A stretch of 64,000 bases of DNA from Shewanella loihica PV-4. GTDB taxonomy: Bacteria > Pseudomonadota > Gammaproteobacteria > Enterobacterales > Shewanellaceae. A program made the position numbers and the translations under genes. Position 1 is the stretch's first letter. The number at the start of each line of letters is the position of its first letter. Under the pieces are notes generated by a model. It was given only the letters and a program-made list of their open reading frames with translations, was not told where the DNA came from and searched no databases. Below are positions 10,071-19,340 of the stretch, in pieces. The stretch lies in assembly GCF_000016065.1 (NCBI RefSeq), contig NC_009092.1, forward strand, positions 1,240,001 through 1,304,000, read 5' to 3'.

Positions 10071-11161
10071 ACAACATGGAGATTTGGGTTGTAGACGATG
10101 ACAGGGATTACTGCGAGTTGATCGTCGAGATGTTGCAAGATGAGTTCAAGGTGAGCCCCTTCTATGGCGCGGCGGATTTTCGCGTCGCTCTGCAAACCCA
10201 GAAGCCGGATCTGCTGCTGATGGATATCAACCTGCCCGATACCGATGGCATCACCCTATGCCGTGAGCTACAGGCCAGCAACCAAGAGGTGGCCGTGCTG
10301 TTTGTCTCTGGGATGAATACCCTGGAGGAGCGTCTCAAGGCCTATGAGGTGAATGCGGTGGATTTCATCGCCAAGCCGTTTGAGCTCAAGGAGTTGCTGG
10401 CCAAGGTGCACAGCGTCGCTCACTATGTGATGAAGCAGCGGGAGCTGATCCAGGCGGAATCTGTCTCGCGCAACATGGCCTTTCAGTCGATGACTGAGTC
10501 GTCACAGTATGGCTGTGTGCTGCAGTTCTTCCGTCAATGTTTTCTCTGTAACGATCATCAGACCCTAGCGGATGCCTTTTTTGACCTGATGCAGCAGCTT
10601 AATCTCAACACCTGCCTGGAGATACGTGGGGAAAACGTGGAGTATTTTGCTCCCAGGCATGCCGCCATCAGCCCCATCGAGTCGAATATTTTAGAGCTGC
10701 TGGATAAACATGGCCGCCTGTATGATTTTGGCTGCCGCACCATCTGCAACGACAAGCATGTCTCCTTCTTGATCAAGAATATGCCGATAAACGATGAGGT
10801 TCTCTACGGCAGGCTGAGAGATATCATCGCCGTGGTGGTCGAAGGGCTGGAGGCGCGCGTCTTGGATATCAGTCGACAGCAGACGCTGACACAGGTGTTT
10901 CTCGACATCGAATCGCTTATCGGCGATATCAACGTCGCGACCCTAGAGCATGATGAGAAATTTAGTGCGGCGCTCATTAACATGACCACAGAGATCCGTG
11001 GCAGCTTCCATGTGCTGGACATGACCATAGAGCAGGAAGATTATTTTACGGCGCTTATCGAGCGTAATCTGAAGGAGGTGAAATCGGCCTCCGAGGCCTT
11101 TACCCGTCTGCAATCTGCGCTGGGCAAGGTGATGGACGTGCTCGGGGGAAGCGTATCTTAA
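10067..11161 (+). CDS. Response regulator with an unrecognised C-terminal output domain
   Basis: 364 residues. Receiver domain at 1-115: acidic cluster DDD at 10-12, phosphorylated Asp D53 (LLMDINLPDTDG), Ser/Thr-equivalent in FVSGMNT and K103 (IAKPFE). After this comes about 240 residues with no HTH, GGDEF, EAL, HD-GYP or phosphatase motif. About 150-270 alternates strands and helices (CLEIRGENVEYFAP, LIKNMPINDEVLYG) in a way that recalls a GAF fold. The last 90 residues are predicted helical, probably coiled coil. It is coupled by ATGA overlap to the hybrid kinase, its probable phosphodonor. The lack of a DNA-binding domain suggests output through protein contact or a bound small molecule. 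Confidence 0.88.
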   Translation: MNNMEIWVVDDDRDYCELIVEMLQDEFKVSPFYGAADFRVALQTQKPDLLLMDINLPDTDGITLCRELQASNQEVAVLFVSGMNTLEERLKAYEVNAVDFIAKPFELKELLAKVHSVAHYVMKQRELIQAESVSRNMAFQSMTESSQYGCVLQFFRQCFLCNDHQTLADAFFDLMQQLNLNTCLEIRGENVEYFAPRHAAISPIESNILELLDKHGRLYDFGCRTICNDKHVSFLIKNMPINDEVLYGRLRDIIAVVVEGLEARVLDISRQQTLTQVFLDIESLIGDINVATLEHDEKFSAALINMTTEIRGSFHVLDMTIEQEDYFTALIERNLKEVKSASEAFTRLQSALGKVMDVLGGSVS

Positions 11162-11185
11162 GTGATTATTTTATGTTCGTTTTTC

Positions 11186-11210
11186 TTGATCTGAGTCACG
11201 TCATCATGAC
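11186..11210. promoter_or_regulatory. Possible FNR-like half-palindrome and GTCATCATGAC palindrome
   Basis: TTGATCTGAGTCAC (11186-11199) matches the FNR consensus TTGAT-N4-ATCAA well in the first half only. It abuts the perfect palindrome GTCATCATGAC (11200-11210). Both lie about 80-100 bp upstream of the hemerythrin gene, a plausible place for redox control, but the match is weak. Confidence 0.25.
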
Positions 11211-11287
11211 GGCTTACATATTAGTGTGAGTAAAAGTTCAACAATTTACTATAGTAACTAAAGGCGTCTAGAAGGTTGGAGGTGACG

Positions 11288-11830
11288 ATGTTAGCGAGAC
11301 TTCATAATGACCATAAACATATCGCGATACTGTTAAATATTCTTAAAAATAAGCAGCAGCGGCTGCAACATGGCGAGGCCGTCAACTTTAATCTGATCCG
11401 AGATATCGTCGAATATATGCAGAGCTATGCCGAGCATAGTCATCACCCGCTCGAGGATCTGATCAACGAATTCTATATTCAGACCCATCCCGAGGAGGCC
11501 TTGGAGAAGCAGTTGGGGGAAGAGCACCATAACCTGATCGAAAGCTCAACCAGCTTGATGTCTACCCTAAACCTTATCTTAAGTGACGTCCCGGTACAGA
11601 ATGAAACCTTGAGCCAGGCCCTGAAGGAGTATGTCGAGGCGCAGCGCAATCACATGATGTATGAAGAGGGTAAGTTGTTCCCCATCTGGGAGGCGGGGAT
11701 GACAGAGGCTCAGTGGCAGGAGGTGGCAGACAGATGCCAGGAGAAGTTGATCTGCGACCCATTATTTAGCGATGACGACAACCTACTCTTCGAAGAGTTA
11801 AAAGAGTATCTGGCCAAGGCCGATGACTAA
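11288..11830 (+). CDS. Hemerythrin-like (HHE) domain protein
   Basis: 180 residues from the ATG at 11288, which has GGAGG five bases upstream. An in-frame TTG at 11276 precedes that site and is unlikely to be used. A single four-helix HHE cation-binding domain covers most of the protein, with the iron-ligand pattern RLHNDHKHIA, YAEHSHHPLED, EEHHNLIE and RNHMMYEEGKLFP. Such proteins bind a di-iron centre and respond to oxygen, nitric oxide or iron-sulfur damage. It follows the two-component pair by 126 bases with its own upstream region. It may belong to the same response, but it need not share a transcript. Confidence 0.9.
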   Translation: MLARLHNDHKHIAILLNILKNKQQRLQHGEAVNFNLIRDIVEYMQSYAEHSHHPLEDLINEFYIQTHPEEALEKQLGEEHHNLIESSTSLMSTLNLILSDVPVQNETLSQALKEYVEAQRNHMMYEEGKLFPIWEAGMTEAQWQEVADRCQEKLICDPLFSDDDNLLFEELKEYLAKADD

Positions 11831-11858
11831 CAGCAAATCACTAACAACCTATAGATAC

Positions 11859-11885
11859 AAAAATAGCGCCTAAGGCGCTATTTTT
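11859..11885. terminator. Bidirectional terminator between hemerythrin and DUF3545 genes
   Basis: AAAAATAGCGCC (11859-11870), loop TAA, GGCGCTATTTTT (11873-11884). The flanking A and T runs make it work for both convergent genes. Confidence 0.85.
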
Positions 11886-11894
11886 ATTGTTTAT

Positions 11895-12086
11895 TTACAT
11901 CAGAAGGTTATCTAAGTCGTATTCGAAACTGCTGTCGATATCCTGAAGCTCTTTAATCAAACGCTGTTTCTCTTTGATAGCCTCTATCTCACGCCATTTT
12001 CGCTTCTTGTTGGAGCTTCGCGAACGACTGTTGGGTCTTTCAATGACGGTATCATCTAGCGCACTACCATAATCTAAGCGATTCAT
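11895..12086 (-). CDS. Small DUF3545-family protein
   Basis: 63 residues, charged and probably mostly helical. The central KKRKWREIEAIKEKQRLIKE block is the conserved feature of the DUF3545 family, found in Shewanella, Vibrio and relatives. Function is unknown. A strong AGGAGGT six bases before the ATG supports translation. It ends in an acidic segment (SFEYDLDNLLM). The family assignment is from memory of the motif. Confidence 0.75.
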   Translation of the reverse strand: MNRLDYGSALDDTVIERPNSRSRSSNKKRKWREIEAIKEKQRLIKELQDIDSSFEYDLDNLLM

Positions 12087-12267
12087 GGCAACCTCCTGTT
12101 GTTGTATTTTTTCTCAACAATTAAATATCACACTTCCAATTTATGGTGCAAGAAAAATGTTTCAATAATGTTAAGTCTGGGTGAATCATTTATGGCGCGG
12201 CAGGTGGTTTTTTGCCCGCTGTATGGGCGAAAGCATAAGCTTGCTGGTGGATATTACTGCAGATAAT

Positions 12268-12296
12268 AAAAAAGCCAGTGAAAACTGGCTTTTTTA
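12268..12296. terminator. Intrinsic terminator after pgi
   Basis: AAAAAGCCAGT / ACTGGCTTTTTT with a GAAA tetraloop (12268-12296). It terminates the tal-pgi unit on the minus strand and is symmetric enough to act both ways. Positions 12087-12267 contain no other feature apart from the DUF3545 gene's upstream region. Confidence 0.85.
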
Positions 12297-12315
12297 ATCG
12301 GCTAAGGTTGCAGGC

Positions 12316-13953
12316 TTAAAGGTGGCCGCGTCTAAAGAGATTGATGAGGGCGTTGCTGGAGGCGTCTAGCGCCTTAGCCTCTTCATCGCTCTGCAGACGT
12401 GCGAGCACATCGTTGCCTAGGGTCTTGCCCAGTTCGACGCCCCATTGGTCGAAGGAGTTGATGTCCCATATCGCGCCTTGAACGAAGGTTCTATGCTCGT
12501 ACAGGGCGATCAAGGCACCCAGAGTTTCCGGAGTCAGCTTGTCCATCAGCAGGGTGTTGCTTGGCTTATTGCCTTCCATCACCTTGTGCTTAGCGATCAG
12601 TGCCTTCTCTTCCTGGCTCTGTGAGCTGCCGTCGAGTTCGGCGAGTGCCTCATCGAAGGTTCTGCCTTGCATCAGTGCCTGAGTCTGGCCAAAACAGTTG
12701 GAGGCCAGCTGCACATGATGTTCGCCGAGCGGGTTATGGCTCTGCAGTGGCAGAATAAAGTCTGCCGGGATCAGTGCCGTGCCTTGGTGTAACAACTGGT
12801 GATAGGCGTGTTGACCATTGGTGCCTTCGCCGCCCCAGATCACAGGGCCGGTTGCATGGTCGACGTTGTCGCCATTGAGGGTGACAGATTTACCGTTACT
12901 CTCCATGTCCAGCTGTTGGAAGTACGCCGGCAGGCCTCTGAGGTAATGATCATAGGTCAATACCACATGGGACTGCGCCTGGTAGAAGTTGCCATAGAGC
13001 AGGGAAAACAGCCCCATGATCACCGGCATATTCTGTTCGAGCGGTGCCTCGACAAAATGCTTGTCCATCGACTTGGCGCCCGCCAGCAGCTGGTAGAAGT
13101 TATCCATACCGATCAACAGGGCGATAGGCAGACCTATGGCCGACCAGAGTGAATAACGACCGCCCACCCAATCCCACATAGGGAAGATGTTGTCCGCATC
13201 CATGCCGAATTCGGTCGCCTTGGCCACGTTTGAGGTGACGGCAACGAAATGCTTGGCGATGTCTACTTGGGTACCGCCATTTTTCAGGAACCAGGCCTTG
13301 GCACTCAGGGTGTTGGTCAGCGTCTCTTGGGTGCCAAAAGACTTAGACGACATCACGAATAGTGTGGTTTCCGGATCCACCAGACGCAGCTTCTCACACA
13401 GTGAGGTGGCATCGACGTTGGCGACAAAGTGACACTTGAGCGCCGGATTCCAGTATGGTCTCAGGGCCTGAGTAACTATCTTAGGGCCCAGGAAGGAGCC
13501 ACCAATGCCTATGCTCACGATATCTGTGATCGCCTTGCCCGTGTAGCCCTTCCACTCGCCAGAGGTGACTGCCTCGACAAATTTGGCCATCTTGGCCTGA
13601 GTCTGTTTTACCTCGGGAACGATATTCTGGCCATCGACCAAAATAACCTCGTCGGCCTCGGCTCTGAGGGCCGTGTGCAGCACGGCGCGCTTTTCGGTGT
13701 TGTTGATGATCTCGCCATCGAACATGGCGTGGATCTTATCGCTTAGACCGGCAGATTTAGCCAGTTTAAACAGCTGCTCAAGCGTCTGCTCATCCGCCCG
13801 GTTCTTGGAGTAGTCCAGCAGCAGGCCGCAGGCGGACAGTGACATCTTGTCAAAGCGCTGGGGATCGGCCTCAAATAGCTCGCGCATGTGTGGCAGCTTC
13901 GCGGCTTGTGCCTCGAGCTGGGCCCATGCGTCTTGCTGAGTAAGCTTAGTCAT
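12316..13953 (-). CDS. pgi: Glucose-6-phosphate isomerase
   Basis: 545 residues, interconverting glucose-6-P and fructose-6-P in the cytoplasm. Signatures: [30 protein letters not shown] (phosphate-binding serines), [33 protein letters not shown] (catalytic Glu and His) and the C-terminal GVELGK. Full length for the family (about 549). It lies 13 bases downstream of tal on the same strand, so the two form an operon. In an organism that uses the Entner-Doudoroff route, Pgi would feed fructose-6-P from GlcNAc catabolism back to glucose-6-P. That last point is inference. Confidence 0.98.
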   Translation of the reverse strand: MTKLTQQDAWAQLEAQAAKLPHMRELFEADPQRFDKMSLSACGLLLDYSKNRADEQTLEQLFKLAKSAGLSDKIHAMFDGEIINNTEKRAVLHTALRAEADEVILVDGQNIVPEVKQTQAKMAKFVEAVTSGEWKGYTGKAITDIVSIGIGGSFLGPKIVTQALRPYWNPALKCHFVANVDATSLCEKLRLVDPETTLFVMSSKSFGTQETLTNTLSAKAWFLKNGGTQVDIAKHFVAVTSNVAKATEFGMDADNIFPMWDWVGGRYSLWSAIGLPIALLIGMDNFYQLLAGAKSMDKHFVEAPLEQNMPVIMGLFSLLYGNFYQAQSHVVLTYDHYLRGLPAYFQQLDMESNGKSVTLNGDNVDHATGPVIWGGEGTNGQHAYHQLLHQGTALIPADFILPLQSHNPLGEHHVQLASNCFGQTQALMQGRTFDEALAELDGSSQSQEEKALIAKHKVMEGNKPSNTLLMDKLTPETLGALIALYEHRTFVQGAIWDINSFDQWGVELGKTLGNDVLARLQSDEEAKALDASSNALINLFRRGHL

Positions 13954-13966
13954 GACATCTATTCCC

Positions 13967-14923
13967 TTAGGCTTCGAGTTCTGCTTTTAGCATGGTTTCA
14001 AGTTTGCCCTGATCGATGGCAAAATTGCGGATACCTTCGGCCAGTTTCTCTACCGCCATCGCATCTTGGTTGAATTCCCAACGGAACTCGGCTTCGCTCA
14101 GTGCTGCACCAGGAGCGACCACTTCATTGGCGGCCTGTAGTTTTTGCACGACTGGTGTGTCGCTGTTGGCCATCTCTTCAAGCAGCGCAGGGCCGATAGT
14201 TAGACGGTCACAGCCTGCCAGTTCGATGATTTCTCCCGTGTTACGGAAGCTGGCGCCCATCACAACCGTCTTGTAGCCGTGACGCTTGTAGTAGTTGTAG
14301 ATGTTGGTGACTGAGACAACGCCTGGATCTTCTGCGGCGCTGTACTCTAAGCCAGTGTCTTTCTTGTACCAATCGAGAATACGGCCGACGAAAGGCGAGA
14401 TCAGGTAAACACCGGCTTCGGCACAGGCTCTGGCCTGGGCAAAACAGAAGAGTAGCGTTAGGTTACAGTTGATGCCTTCTTTTTCCAGCTCTTTGGCGGC
14501 GCAGATCCCTTCCCAGGTTGAGGCGAGTTTGATCAGGATACGAGACTTGTCTATGCCGGCTTCTTCATAGAGCTTGATCAGTTTATGCGCCTTCTCGATA
14601 GAGCCAGCCTTGTCGAACGAAAGGCGAGCGTCCACCTCGGTAGAGATGCGACCAGGAACAATCTTTAGGATCTCCAGGCCTATATTGACCGCCAGCTTGT
14701 CACCGGCATCTTCGACCTGCTGAGCCAGATCGTCACTCTGCGCCTTGGCCCATTCGATGGCATTGGCAATCAGGTGCTTGTATTCAGGAATTTGGGCTGC
14801 TTTTAGGATAAGAGAGGGGTTGGTGGTGGCGTCTTGTGGTTGATAACGCTTGATGGCTTCGATGTCACCGGTATCGGCAACTATGGTAGTGATAGATTTG
14901 AATTGCTCTAGTGTATTAGCCAT
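13967..14923 (-). CDS. tal: Transaldolase
   Basis: 318 residues. Transfers a three-carbon unit from sedoheptulose-7-P to glyceraldehyde-3-P in the non-oxidative pentose phosphate pathway. The Schiff-base lysine is K132 in [12 protein letters not shown], at the same number as in E. coli Tal[12 protein letters not shown] (residues 32-42) is the N-terminal signature. It is first in a tal-pgi unit. The AAGGATGTAA stretch upstream of the ATG is an adequate ribosome site. Confidence 0.98.
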   Translation of the reverse strand: MANTLEQFKSITTIVADTGDIEAIKRYQPQDATTNPSLILKAAQIPEYKHLIANAIEWAKAQSDDLAQQVEDAGDKLAVNIGLEILKIVPGRISTEVDARLSFDKAGSIEKAHKLIKLYEEAGIDKSRILIKLASTWEGICAAKELEKEGINCNLTLLFCFAQARACAEAGVYLISPFVGRILDWYKKDTGLEYSAAEDPGVVSVTNIYNYYKRHGYKTVVMGASFRNTGEIIELAGCDRLTIGPALLEEMANSDTPVVQKLQAANEVVAPGAALSEAEFRWEFNQDAMAVEKLAEGIRNFAIDQGKLETMLKAELEA

Positions 14924-15132
14924 GAAAATTACATCCTTCTTAAGAAGCAGCTTAAGTGTGTGGTTTACTAACGGCTATTAGACGCGATTTTGCCGATATT
15001 TCCAACCGTGAATGAAAAAAAATTACAGAAAAGTTGCTAAATATCAGTAAAAGGCATTTTAGCCGTCGCCGATTAGTGAGGCTGATGCTTGTGCTAAACG
15101 GACTTAGAGTATAACCATTAAATTATGACAGG

Positions 15133-15163
15133 AAAAAAAATCGCTGCCTAAGCAGCGATTTTT
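15133..15163 (-). terminator. Intrinsic terminator after the OmpA-family gene
   Basis: ATCGCTGC (15140-15147) / GCAGCGAT (15152-15159) with A and T flanks. The region between tal and this gene (14924-15132) shows nothing else. Confidence 0.8.
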
Positions 15164-15196
15164 AGTGAGGTCGATCATTAAGTTAATCGTAAAGAC

Positions 15197-16300
15197 TTAC
15201 TTTAGAACCGGCTCTTTACGCACGCCAGTGACGTGGGCTTCGATGCGGCGGTTAGCCTTGTTGGCTTCGGCGCTTTTGCCTTCGATCAGAGGCTGAGTGA
15301 TACCGTAACCTTTAGCGCTGACGCGATCTTGGCTGATACCGTACTTGCTAACCAGCAGTTCGGCAACGGCATTGGCACGACGCTCTGACAGATCCATGTT
15401 GTAGTCTGGGTTACCTACGTTAGAGGCGTGACCACCGATCAACACGGTTGCGCGTGGGTTTTGGTTCATGTAGTTGGCCAACTTTTCGATTTGACCGTAA
15501 GACGCAGAGTTCACCACGGCTGAGTTGTTGGCAAAGCGAATTGAACCCAGTTCATGCTTTTCGGTGACTTCGCGGTAAACCGTACAACCATTGGCATCAA
15601 CCTTGTGGTTGCTTGGTGTGTTGGCACATTGGTCTTTGTCGTCAGTCACACCGTCGTTGTCTGAATCTTTTGGTGCAACAACCACAGGTGCTGCTACAGC
15701 GGCTGGTGCTGCGCGACCGAAGCGGTAGCTCAGCTCAAGACCCCAGTAGTTGCTTTCCATATCAAGTGTGTTCCACTTGTCTTCGTCGAGATTCTCATAA
15801 CGACGATACTTGGCTTGCAGCTTGAGGTTGTCGGTGAAGTTGTAGCCGATACCCGCACCAAAGTAAGGTGCAACACCGCTGTCGCTGTAGTACTCGCTAC
15901 CCCACTGTTTGTTGTTTGACAGTAGGTAGTTCATTGCACCCGCTTCGGCAGACAGGCTCCAACGGTCGGCAAATGGCCAGAAACCTACCAGGCCAAGTGT
16001 CATACCGCGAGCACCGACGTCGTTAAGTTTGTTGGCATAGTCGACCCACTCGGCACGGCCCAGGTCACGATAGCCTAGCTCGACACCGAAATAGTCGTTA
16101 AAGAGGTAACCACCAAATACGTCCCAAGCATAAGGATCGTCTTCACCACACTGCTTCATGGTCTTCTGATCGCAGTTAGGCTCGTAGTTGTTAACGCCTA
16201 AACCGCCACCGACATACCAAGGGGTGAGTTCTTGTGCTGCATTGGCTGCAAATGGGAGCATTGATGTAAGCAGAATAGCTTTCAATGTATTGTTCATCAT
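15197..16300 (-). CDS. OmpA-family outer membrane protein
   Basis: 367 residues from the ATG at 16300. The frame stays open another 57 codons upstream, but that part has no signal peptide. The chosen start has AAGGA eight bases upstream and opens with signal peptide MMNNTLKAILLTSMLPFAANA. Domains: eight-stranded OmpA-type beta barrel (about 22-205, beginning AQELTPWYVGGGLGV); an Ala/Pro/Val hinge; a short thrombospondin-3-like calcium motif (DSDNDGVTDDKDQC) with a disulfide pair; and the C-terminal peptidoglycan-binding OmpA domain (NMDLSERRANAVAELLV, KGYG). It anchors the outer membrane to the cell wall. It has its own terminator and promoter region. Confidence 0.93.
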   Translation of the reverse strand: MMNNTLKAILLTSMLPFAANAAQELTPWYVGGGLGVNNYEPNCDQKTMKQCGEDDPYAWDVFGGYLFNDYFGVELGYRDLGRAEWVDYANKLNDVGARGMTLGLVGFWPFADRWSLSAEAGAMNYLLSNNKQWGSEYYSDSGVAPYFGAGIGYNFTDNLKLQAKYRRYENLDEDKWNTLDMESNYWGLELSYRFGRAAPAAVAAPVVVAPKDSDNDGVTDDKDQCANTPSNHKVDANGCTVYREVTEKHELGSIRFANNSAVVNSASYGQIEKLANYMNQNPRATVLIGGHASNVGNPDYNMDLSERRANAVAELLVSKYGISQDRVSAKGYGITQPLIEGKSAEANKANRRIEAHVTGVRKEPVLK

Positions 16301-16478
16301 TTTCCAATTCCTTTGTTTTACTATCTTCCCCCATGCTGTTTTTATCCTGTAAAAACATGCCAGCACTTTGTGGGGGGACTCCTTAGATATTATCGCTAGC
16401 CTCTGTATTATCTTACGTGAATATAGAAATTGCCATGATAAACAGGCATTTTTTTTAGGATCATTGGCCACTTGACAA

Positions 16479-16514
16479 TAAAAAAGGCGTTTCCGCTAGG
16501 AATCGCCTTTTTTC
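16479..16514 (-). terminator. Intrinsic terminator after the phosphoketolase gene
   Basis: AAAAAGGCG(t)TTCC / GGAA(t)CGCCTTTTT with one T-T mismatch and a four-base loop, flanked by A and T runs. Confidence 0.8.
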
Positions 16515-16547
16515 TAGTAGAATAATTAACGTAGCGTTAATCTATTC

Positions 16548-18914
16548 TTAACGTGTCCAGATCCAGTTTTCGATGTTTTCTGGGTCGACACCGTTTGCCT
16601 TGATGTAGTTACGGTGGTCAACCAGACGTTGTAGCATGTCAGTGGTGATGGCAACGTGTTGTGTCTCGTCGATCACACCTTGTTGGAATAGCTTGTAAGC
16701 CATATCGATAACCAGGTGGTAGCGAGAAGTACCGTTGCGCACACCCATGTCGAATGGCGTAGTGGTTGAACCTTCCTCTTCATAGCCCTTGATGCGGAAT
16801 CTGTGGCTACCTTTGTAATCGAATACCAGTTTCTTGATGGTGTTTGGATAACCGTGGTAGTTGAAGACCACACCCTTATCGGCGGTGAAGATCTCATCCA
16901 TCATCCAAGGCTTGCTTTGGAACTTACGGCTACCCAGACCGCTGCTGGTTAGCTCGGTTACGCTGACGAAGCGGACGCGGACTCTTGGTAGTAGTTCACG
17001 CAGGATGACCAGGGAGGCCATACATTCCTGGGTCACATAGTCACCACAGCCTGCCAGTACTACGTCTGGGTTTTCATCTGAGGCGAAGTCCCACACCATG
17101 ACACCATCTTTAGCCTGTTGACGGGCTTCGTCCAAAGTTAGCCATTGTGGCAACTCTTTCTTACCGGCGGCGATGATGTTGAGTTTATCGCGATCGGCGA
17201 AGGCACGCTCTGTGTAAACCAGTGTCGAGTTAGCATCTGCTGGCAGATAAGCCGAGATGATCTCTGGGTGTTTCTCAAGCATAGCCCCTAGGAAAGAAGG
17301 GTTCTGGTGAGAATAACCGTTGTGGTCTTGGCGCTCCAGCAGTGAAGAGAGCACGACGTTACAAGCGGGCACTGGCTTACGGAAGTGTACGCCTTGGCTC
17401 GCATAGACATACTTACAGTATTGGTCTGCCATAGAGGAGACCACCTGTGAGAATGACTCATAAGTTGGGAACATGCCGTGACGACCCGTTACTGTGTAGC
17501 CGTGTAGCATGCCGAACAGCAGGTTCTCAGATAGCAGCTCAAGTACGCGACCGTCGCGAGACATATCTTCGTCCCAGCTTTCGATAGGCCATTGCCATGC
17601 ACGATCTGTCTCTTCAAACACAGCTTGCAGCTGGTTAGAGTAGGTTTCGTCAGGGCTGAAGATACGCAGGTTGCGTTGGTCTCTGTTGAGCTTGAATGCA
17701 TCACGCATCCATTGACCCATCTTCAGCATAGAGTAACCACGTTGGCCTCTAGGCGTTTCTGCACCGTAGGCCAGGTCTTCCAGCTTAGGATTGTTCAGTG
17801 AACGAACCACTTCGCCGCCATAGCTCAGGTGTTGACGACCACAGCAAAGCTCTTTTGGTGGGAGCAATGATTGAATGTCTTTGTCGAACACGATCTGGTT
17901 TTGCTCGTTGATGCTATAAAGTTCGTTGAACTTGTAGCTGGCAAGCCATTGATCTAAGGCTTCAAGGTGTTGTTTGTCTTTCGCACACTTGTTAACGATA
18001 ACTTGGTGCGATTCACAGTTGCCTTCTAGTTTCTTACCATTGTCTTCGGCAACGCCTGTCCAACCTTTTGCGGTGCGCATCAGAATCACTGGCCAGCGAG
18101 GCTTAACGACATCTTCGCCGCTACGTGCCTTGGTCTGAATGGCTTCGATCATGGCATAGGATTCATCCATCGCTTTGGTCATCTGCACGTAGACATCTTC
18201 TTCAAGGTCGCTGTCGACAATGATTGGGTGGTAGCCAAGGCCTTTAAATTCAAGCTCAAGTTCTTCGTGGCTCATGCGTCCCATACGGGTTGGGCCAGAG
18301 ATCTTGTAGCCGTTGATGTGAACGATTGGCAGTACGGCACCGTTGTTGGCTGGAGATACCAGACGGTTAGCATACCAAGAGGCTGCCAGTGGGCCGGTTT
18401 CTGATTCGCCGTCACCAATAAGTACGGTAGCGATGAGGTTAGGGTTATCCAGTACTGCACCCCAAGCAACTGAGAGCGAGTAACCTAGCTCACCACCTTC
18501 GAGGATCTGACCCGGTGCTTCTGGGTTAGCGTGAGAAGGGTAGCCATAGGCGGCTGAAAATTTCTTACAGATATCTTCGATACCTGTCTCGTTGTACGGA
18601 ATCGTCTCTGGATAGAAATGACTCAAAGATCCTTCCATAAACAGGTTAGCTTGTACGGCTGGGAAGCCATGGCCTGGGCCGACAAGGTAGAGGAAAGGAC
18701 GGTTGGTTTTCTTGATGAGACGGTTGACGTTAGCGTAGACGAAGTTGATACCTGGACAAGTACCCCAGTGCCCTAGCAGTCTGGGTTTGATGTCGCTATG
18801 CTCTAGCGGACGCTTGTGCAGTACGTTCTGCTTAAGGTAGATTTGCGAGGTGGCCAGGAAGTTGGTCGCTCTTACAAATTTCTTTAGTGCGGTGATCTCT
18901 TGCTGTTGTGACAT
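16548..18914 (-). CDS. xfp: Phosphoketolase (xylulose-5-P / fructose-6-P)
   Basis: 788 residues from the ATG at 18914. An in-frame ATG 12 bases earlier has no ribosome site. Thiamine-diphosphate enzyme cleaving xylulose-5-P (and often fructose-6-P) to acetyl-phosphate plus glyceraldehyde-3-P (or erythrose-4-P). Phosphoketolase-specific segments: GHWGTCPGINFVYAN, ILEGGELGYSLSVAWG, the ThDP loop LIGDGESETGPLA, the second signature GYSHQNPSFLGAML, and C-terminal RNGTSRYHL. Length fits phosphoketolases (about 790-825) and not transketolase (about 660). It is a single-gene unit with its own terminator, divergent from the symporter gene across a CRP site. It would give acetyl-P directly from sugar phosphates. 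Confidence 0.95.
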   Translation of the reverse strand: MSQQQEITALKKFVRATNFLATSQIYLKQNVLHKRPLEHSDIKPRLLGHWGTCPGINFVYANVNRLIKKTNRPFLYLVGPGHGFPAVQANLFMEGSLSHFYPETIPYNETGIEDICKKFSAAYGYPSHANPEAPGQILEGGELGYSLSVAWGAVLDNPNLIATVLIGDGESETGPLAASWYANRLVSPANNGAVLPIVHINGYKISGPTRMGRMSHEELELEFKGLGYHPIIVDSDLEEDVYVQMTKAMDESYAMIEAIQTKARSGEDVVKPRWPVILMRTAKGWTGVAEDNGKKLEGNCESHQVIVNKCAKDKQHLEALDQWLASYKFNELYSINEQNQIVFDKDIQSLLPPKELCCGRQHLSYGGEVVRSLNNPKLEDLAYGAETPRGQRGYSMLKMGQWMRDAFKLNRDQRNLRIFSPDETYSNQLQAVFEETDRAWQWPIESWDEDMSRDGRVLELLSENLLFGMLHGYTVTGRHGMFPTYESFSQVVSSMADQYCKYVYASQGVHFRKPVPACNVVLSSLLERQDHNGYSHQNPSFLGAMLEKHPEIISAYLPADANSTLVYTERAFADRDKLNIIAAGKKELPQWLTLDEARQQAKDGVMVWDFASDENPDVVLAGCGDYVTQECMASLVILRELLPRVRVRFVSVTELTSSGLGSRKFQSKPWMMDEIFTADKGVVFNYHGYPNTIKKLVFDYKGSHRFRIKGYEEEGSTTTPFDMGVRNGTSRYHLVIDMAYKLFQQGVIDETQHVAITTDMLQRLVDHRNYIKANGVDPENIENWIWTR

Positions 18915-19340
18915 AAATAACCCCATTTATAGTAAGCAATAAGTTAATCAAAGCTCATGTGAGGCACTATATTTGTAATTTTATTACAAAAATGTGTTCA
19001 ATATCTTATTTTTGCAAAGTCATTAAATTTGCCGAATGTTAAATTTTTGGTGGTAAACACCATGTTAGTTACGTTAATACAGTAGCTTATTTATGTCTGA
19101 TTGCGTGATGGCAATGTCATGTAAATGGGTAACTGTGATCTGTATCACATGGTGCTTTTTTGATGGTATGCTATTTTGGCGTGTCGAATTCGGCAGGCAT
19201 GTTGTTTTGGCATCATGAAAGGATAATTCGAAAAGATAATCCTGCCGGAAATATTCGATCAAATTGGGAAGGAAATTCAACAAAGGTGGCGGCTTGCTCG
19301 GCAAGGTCACCATAAACGTCCTAAGGGTTATAGAAGTTCT
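18915..19340. other. Divergent intergenic region between xfp and the symporter gene
   Basis: 426 bases without a credible gene. Besides the CRP site there is an inverted repeat CGGCAGG / CCTGCCG around 19191-19247. A nested hairpin lies in the symporter leader: GGTG (19285-19288) / CACC (19308-19311) enclosing CTTG (19293-19296) / CAAG (19302-19305). No known riboswitch core is recognisable. Confidence 0.45.
19134..19149. promoter_or_regulatory. Perfect CRP-type palindrome between xfp and the symporter gene
   Basis: TGTGATCTGTATCACA matches TGTGA-N6-TCACA exactly. It lies 219 bp from the xfp start and 191 bp from the symporter start and could serve either. It is the best CRP match I noticed in the window. 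Confidence 0.75.

Noticed and set aside
15197..16471. Longer OmpA-family protein starting at 16471
   Set aside because: The extra 57 residues lack a signal peptide, whereas the internal start has a good ribosome site and a proper signal sequence.
19074..19313. 79-codon frame on the minus strand between xfp and the symporter gene
   Set aside because: No ribosome site, no recognisable protein character, and it covers the CRP site and the leader hairpin.
19191..19340. Glycine riboswitch before the AGCS symporter
   Set aside because: The conserved glycine aptamer core is not present; only generic hairpins are seen.
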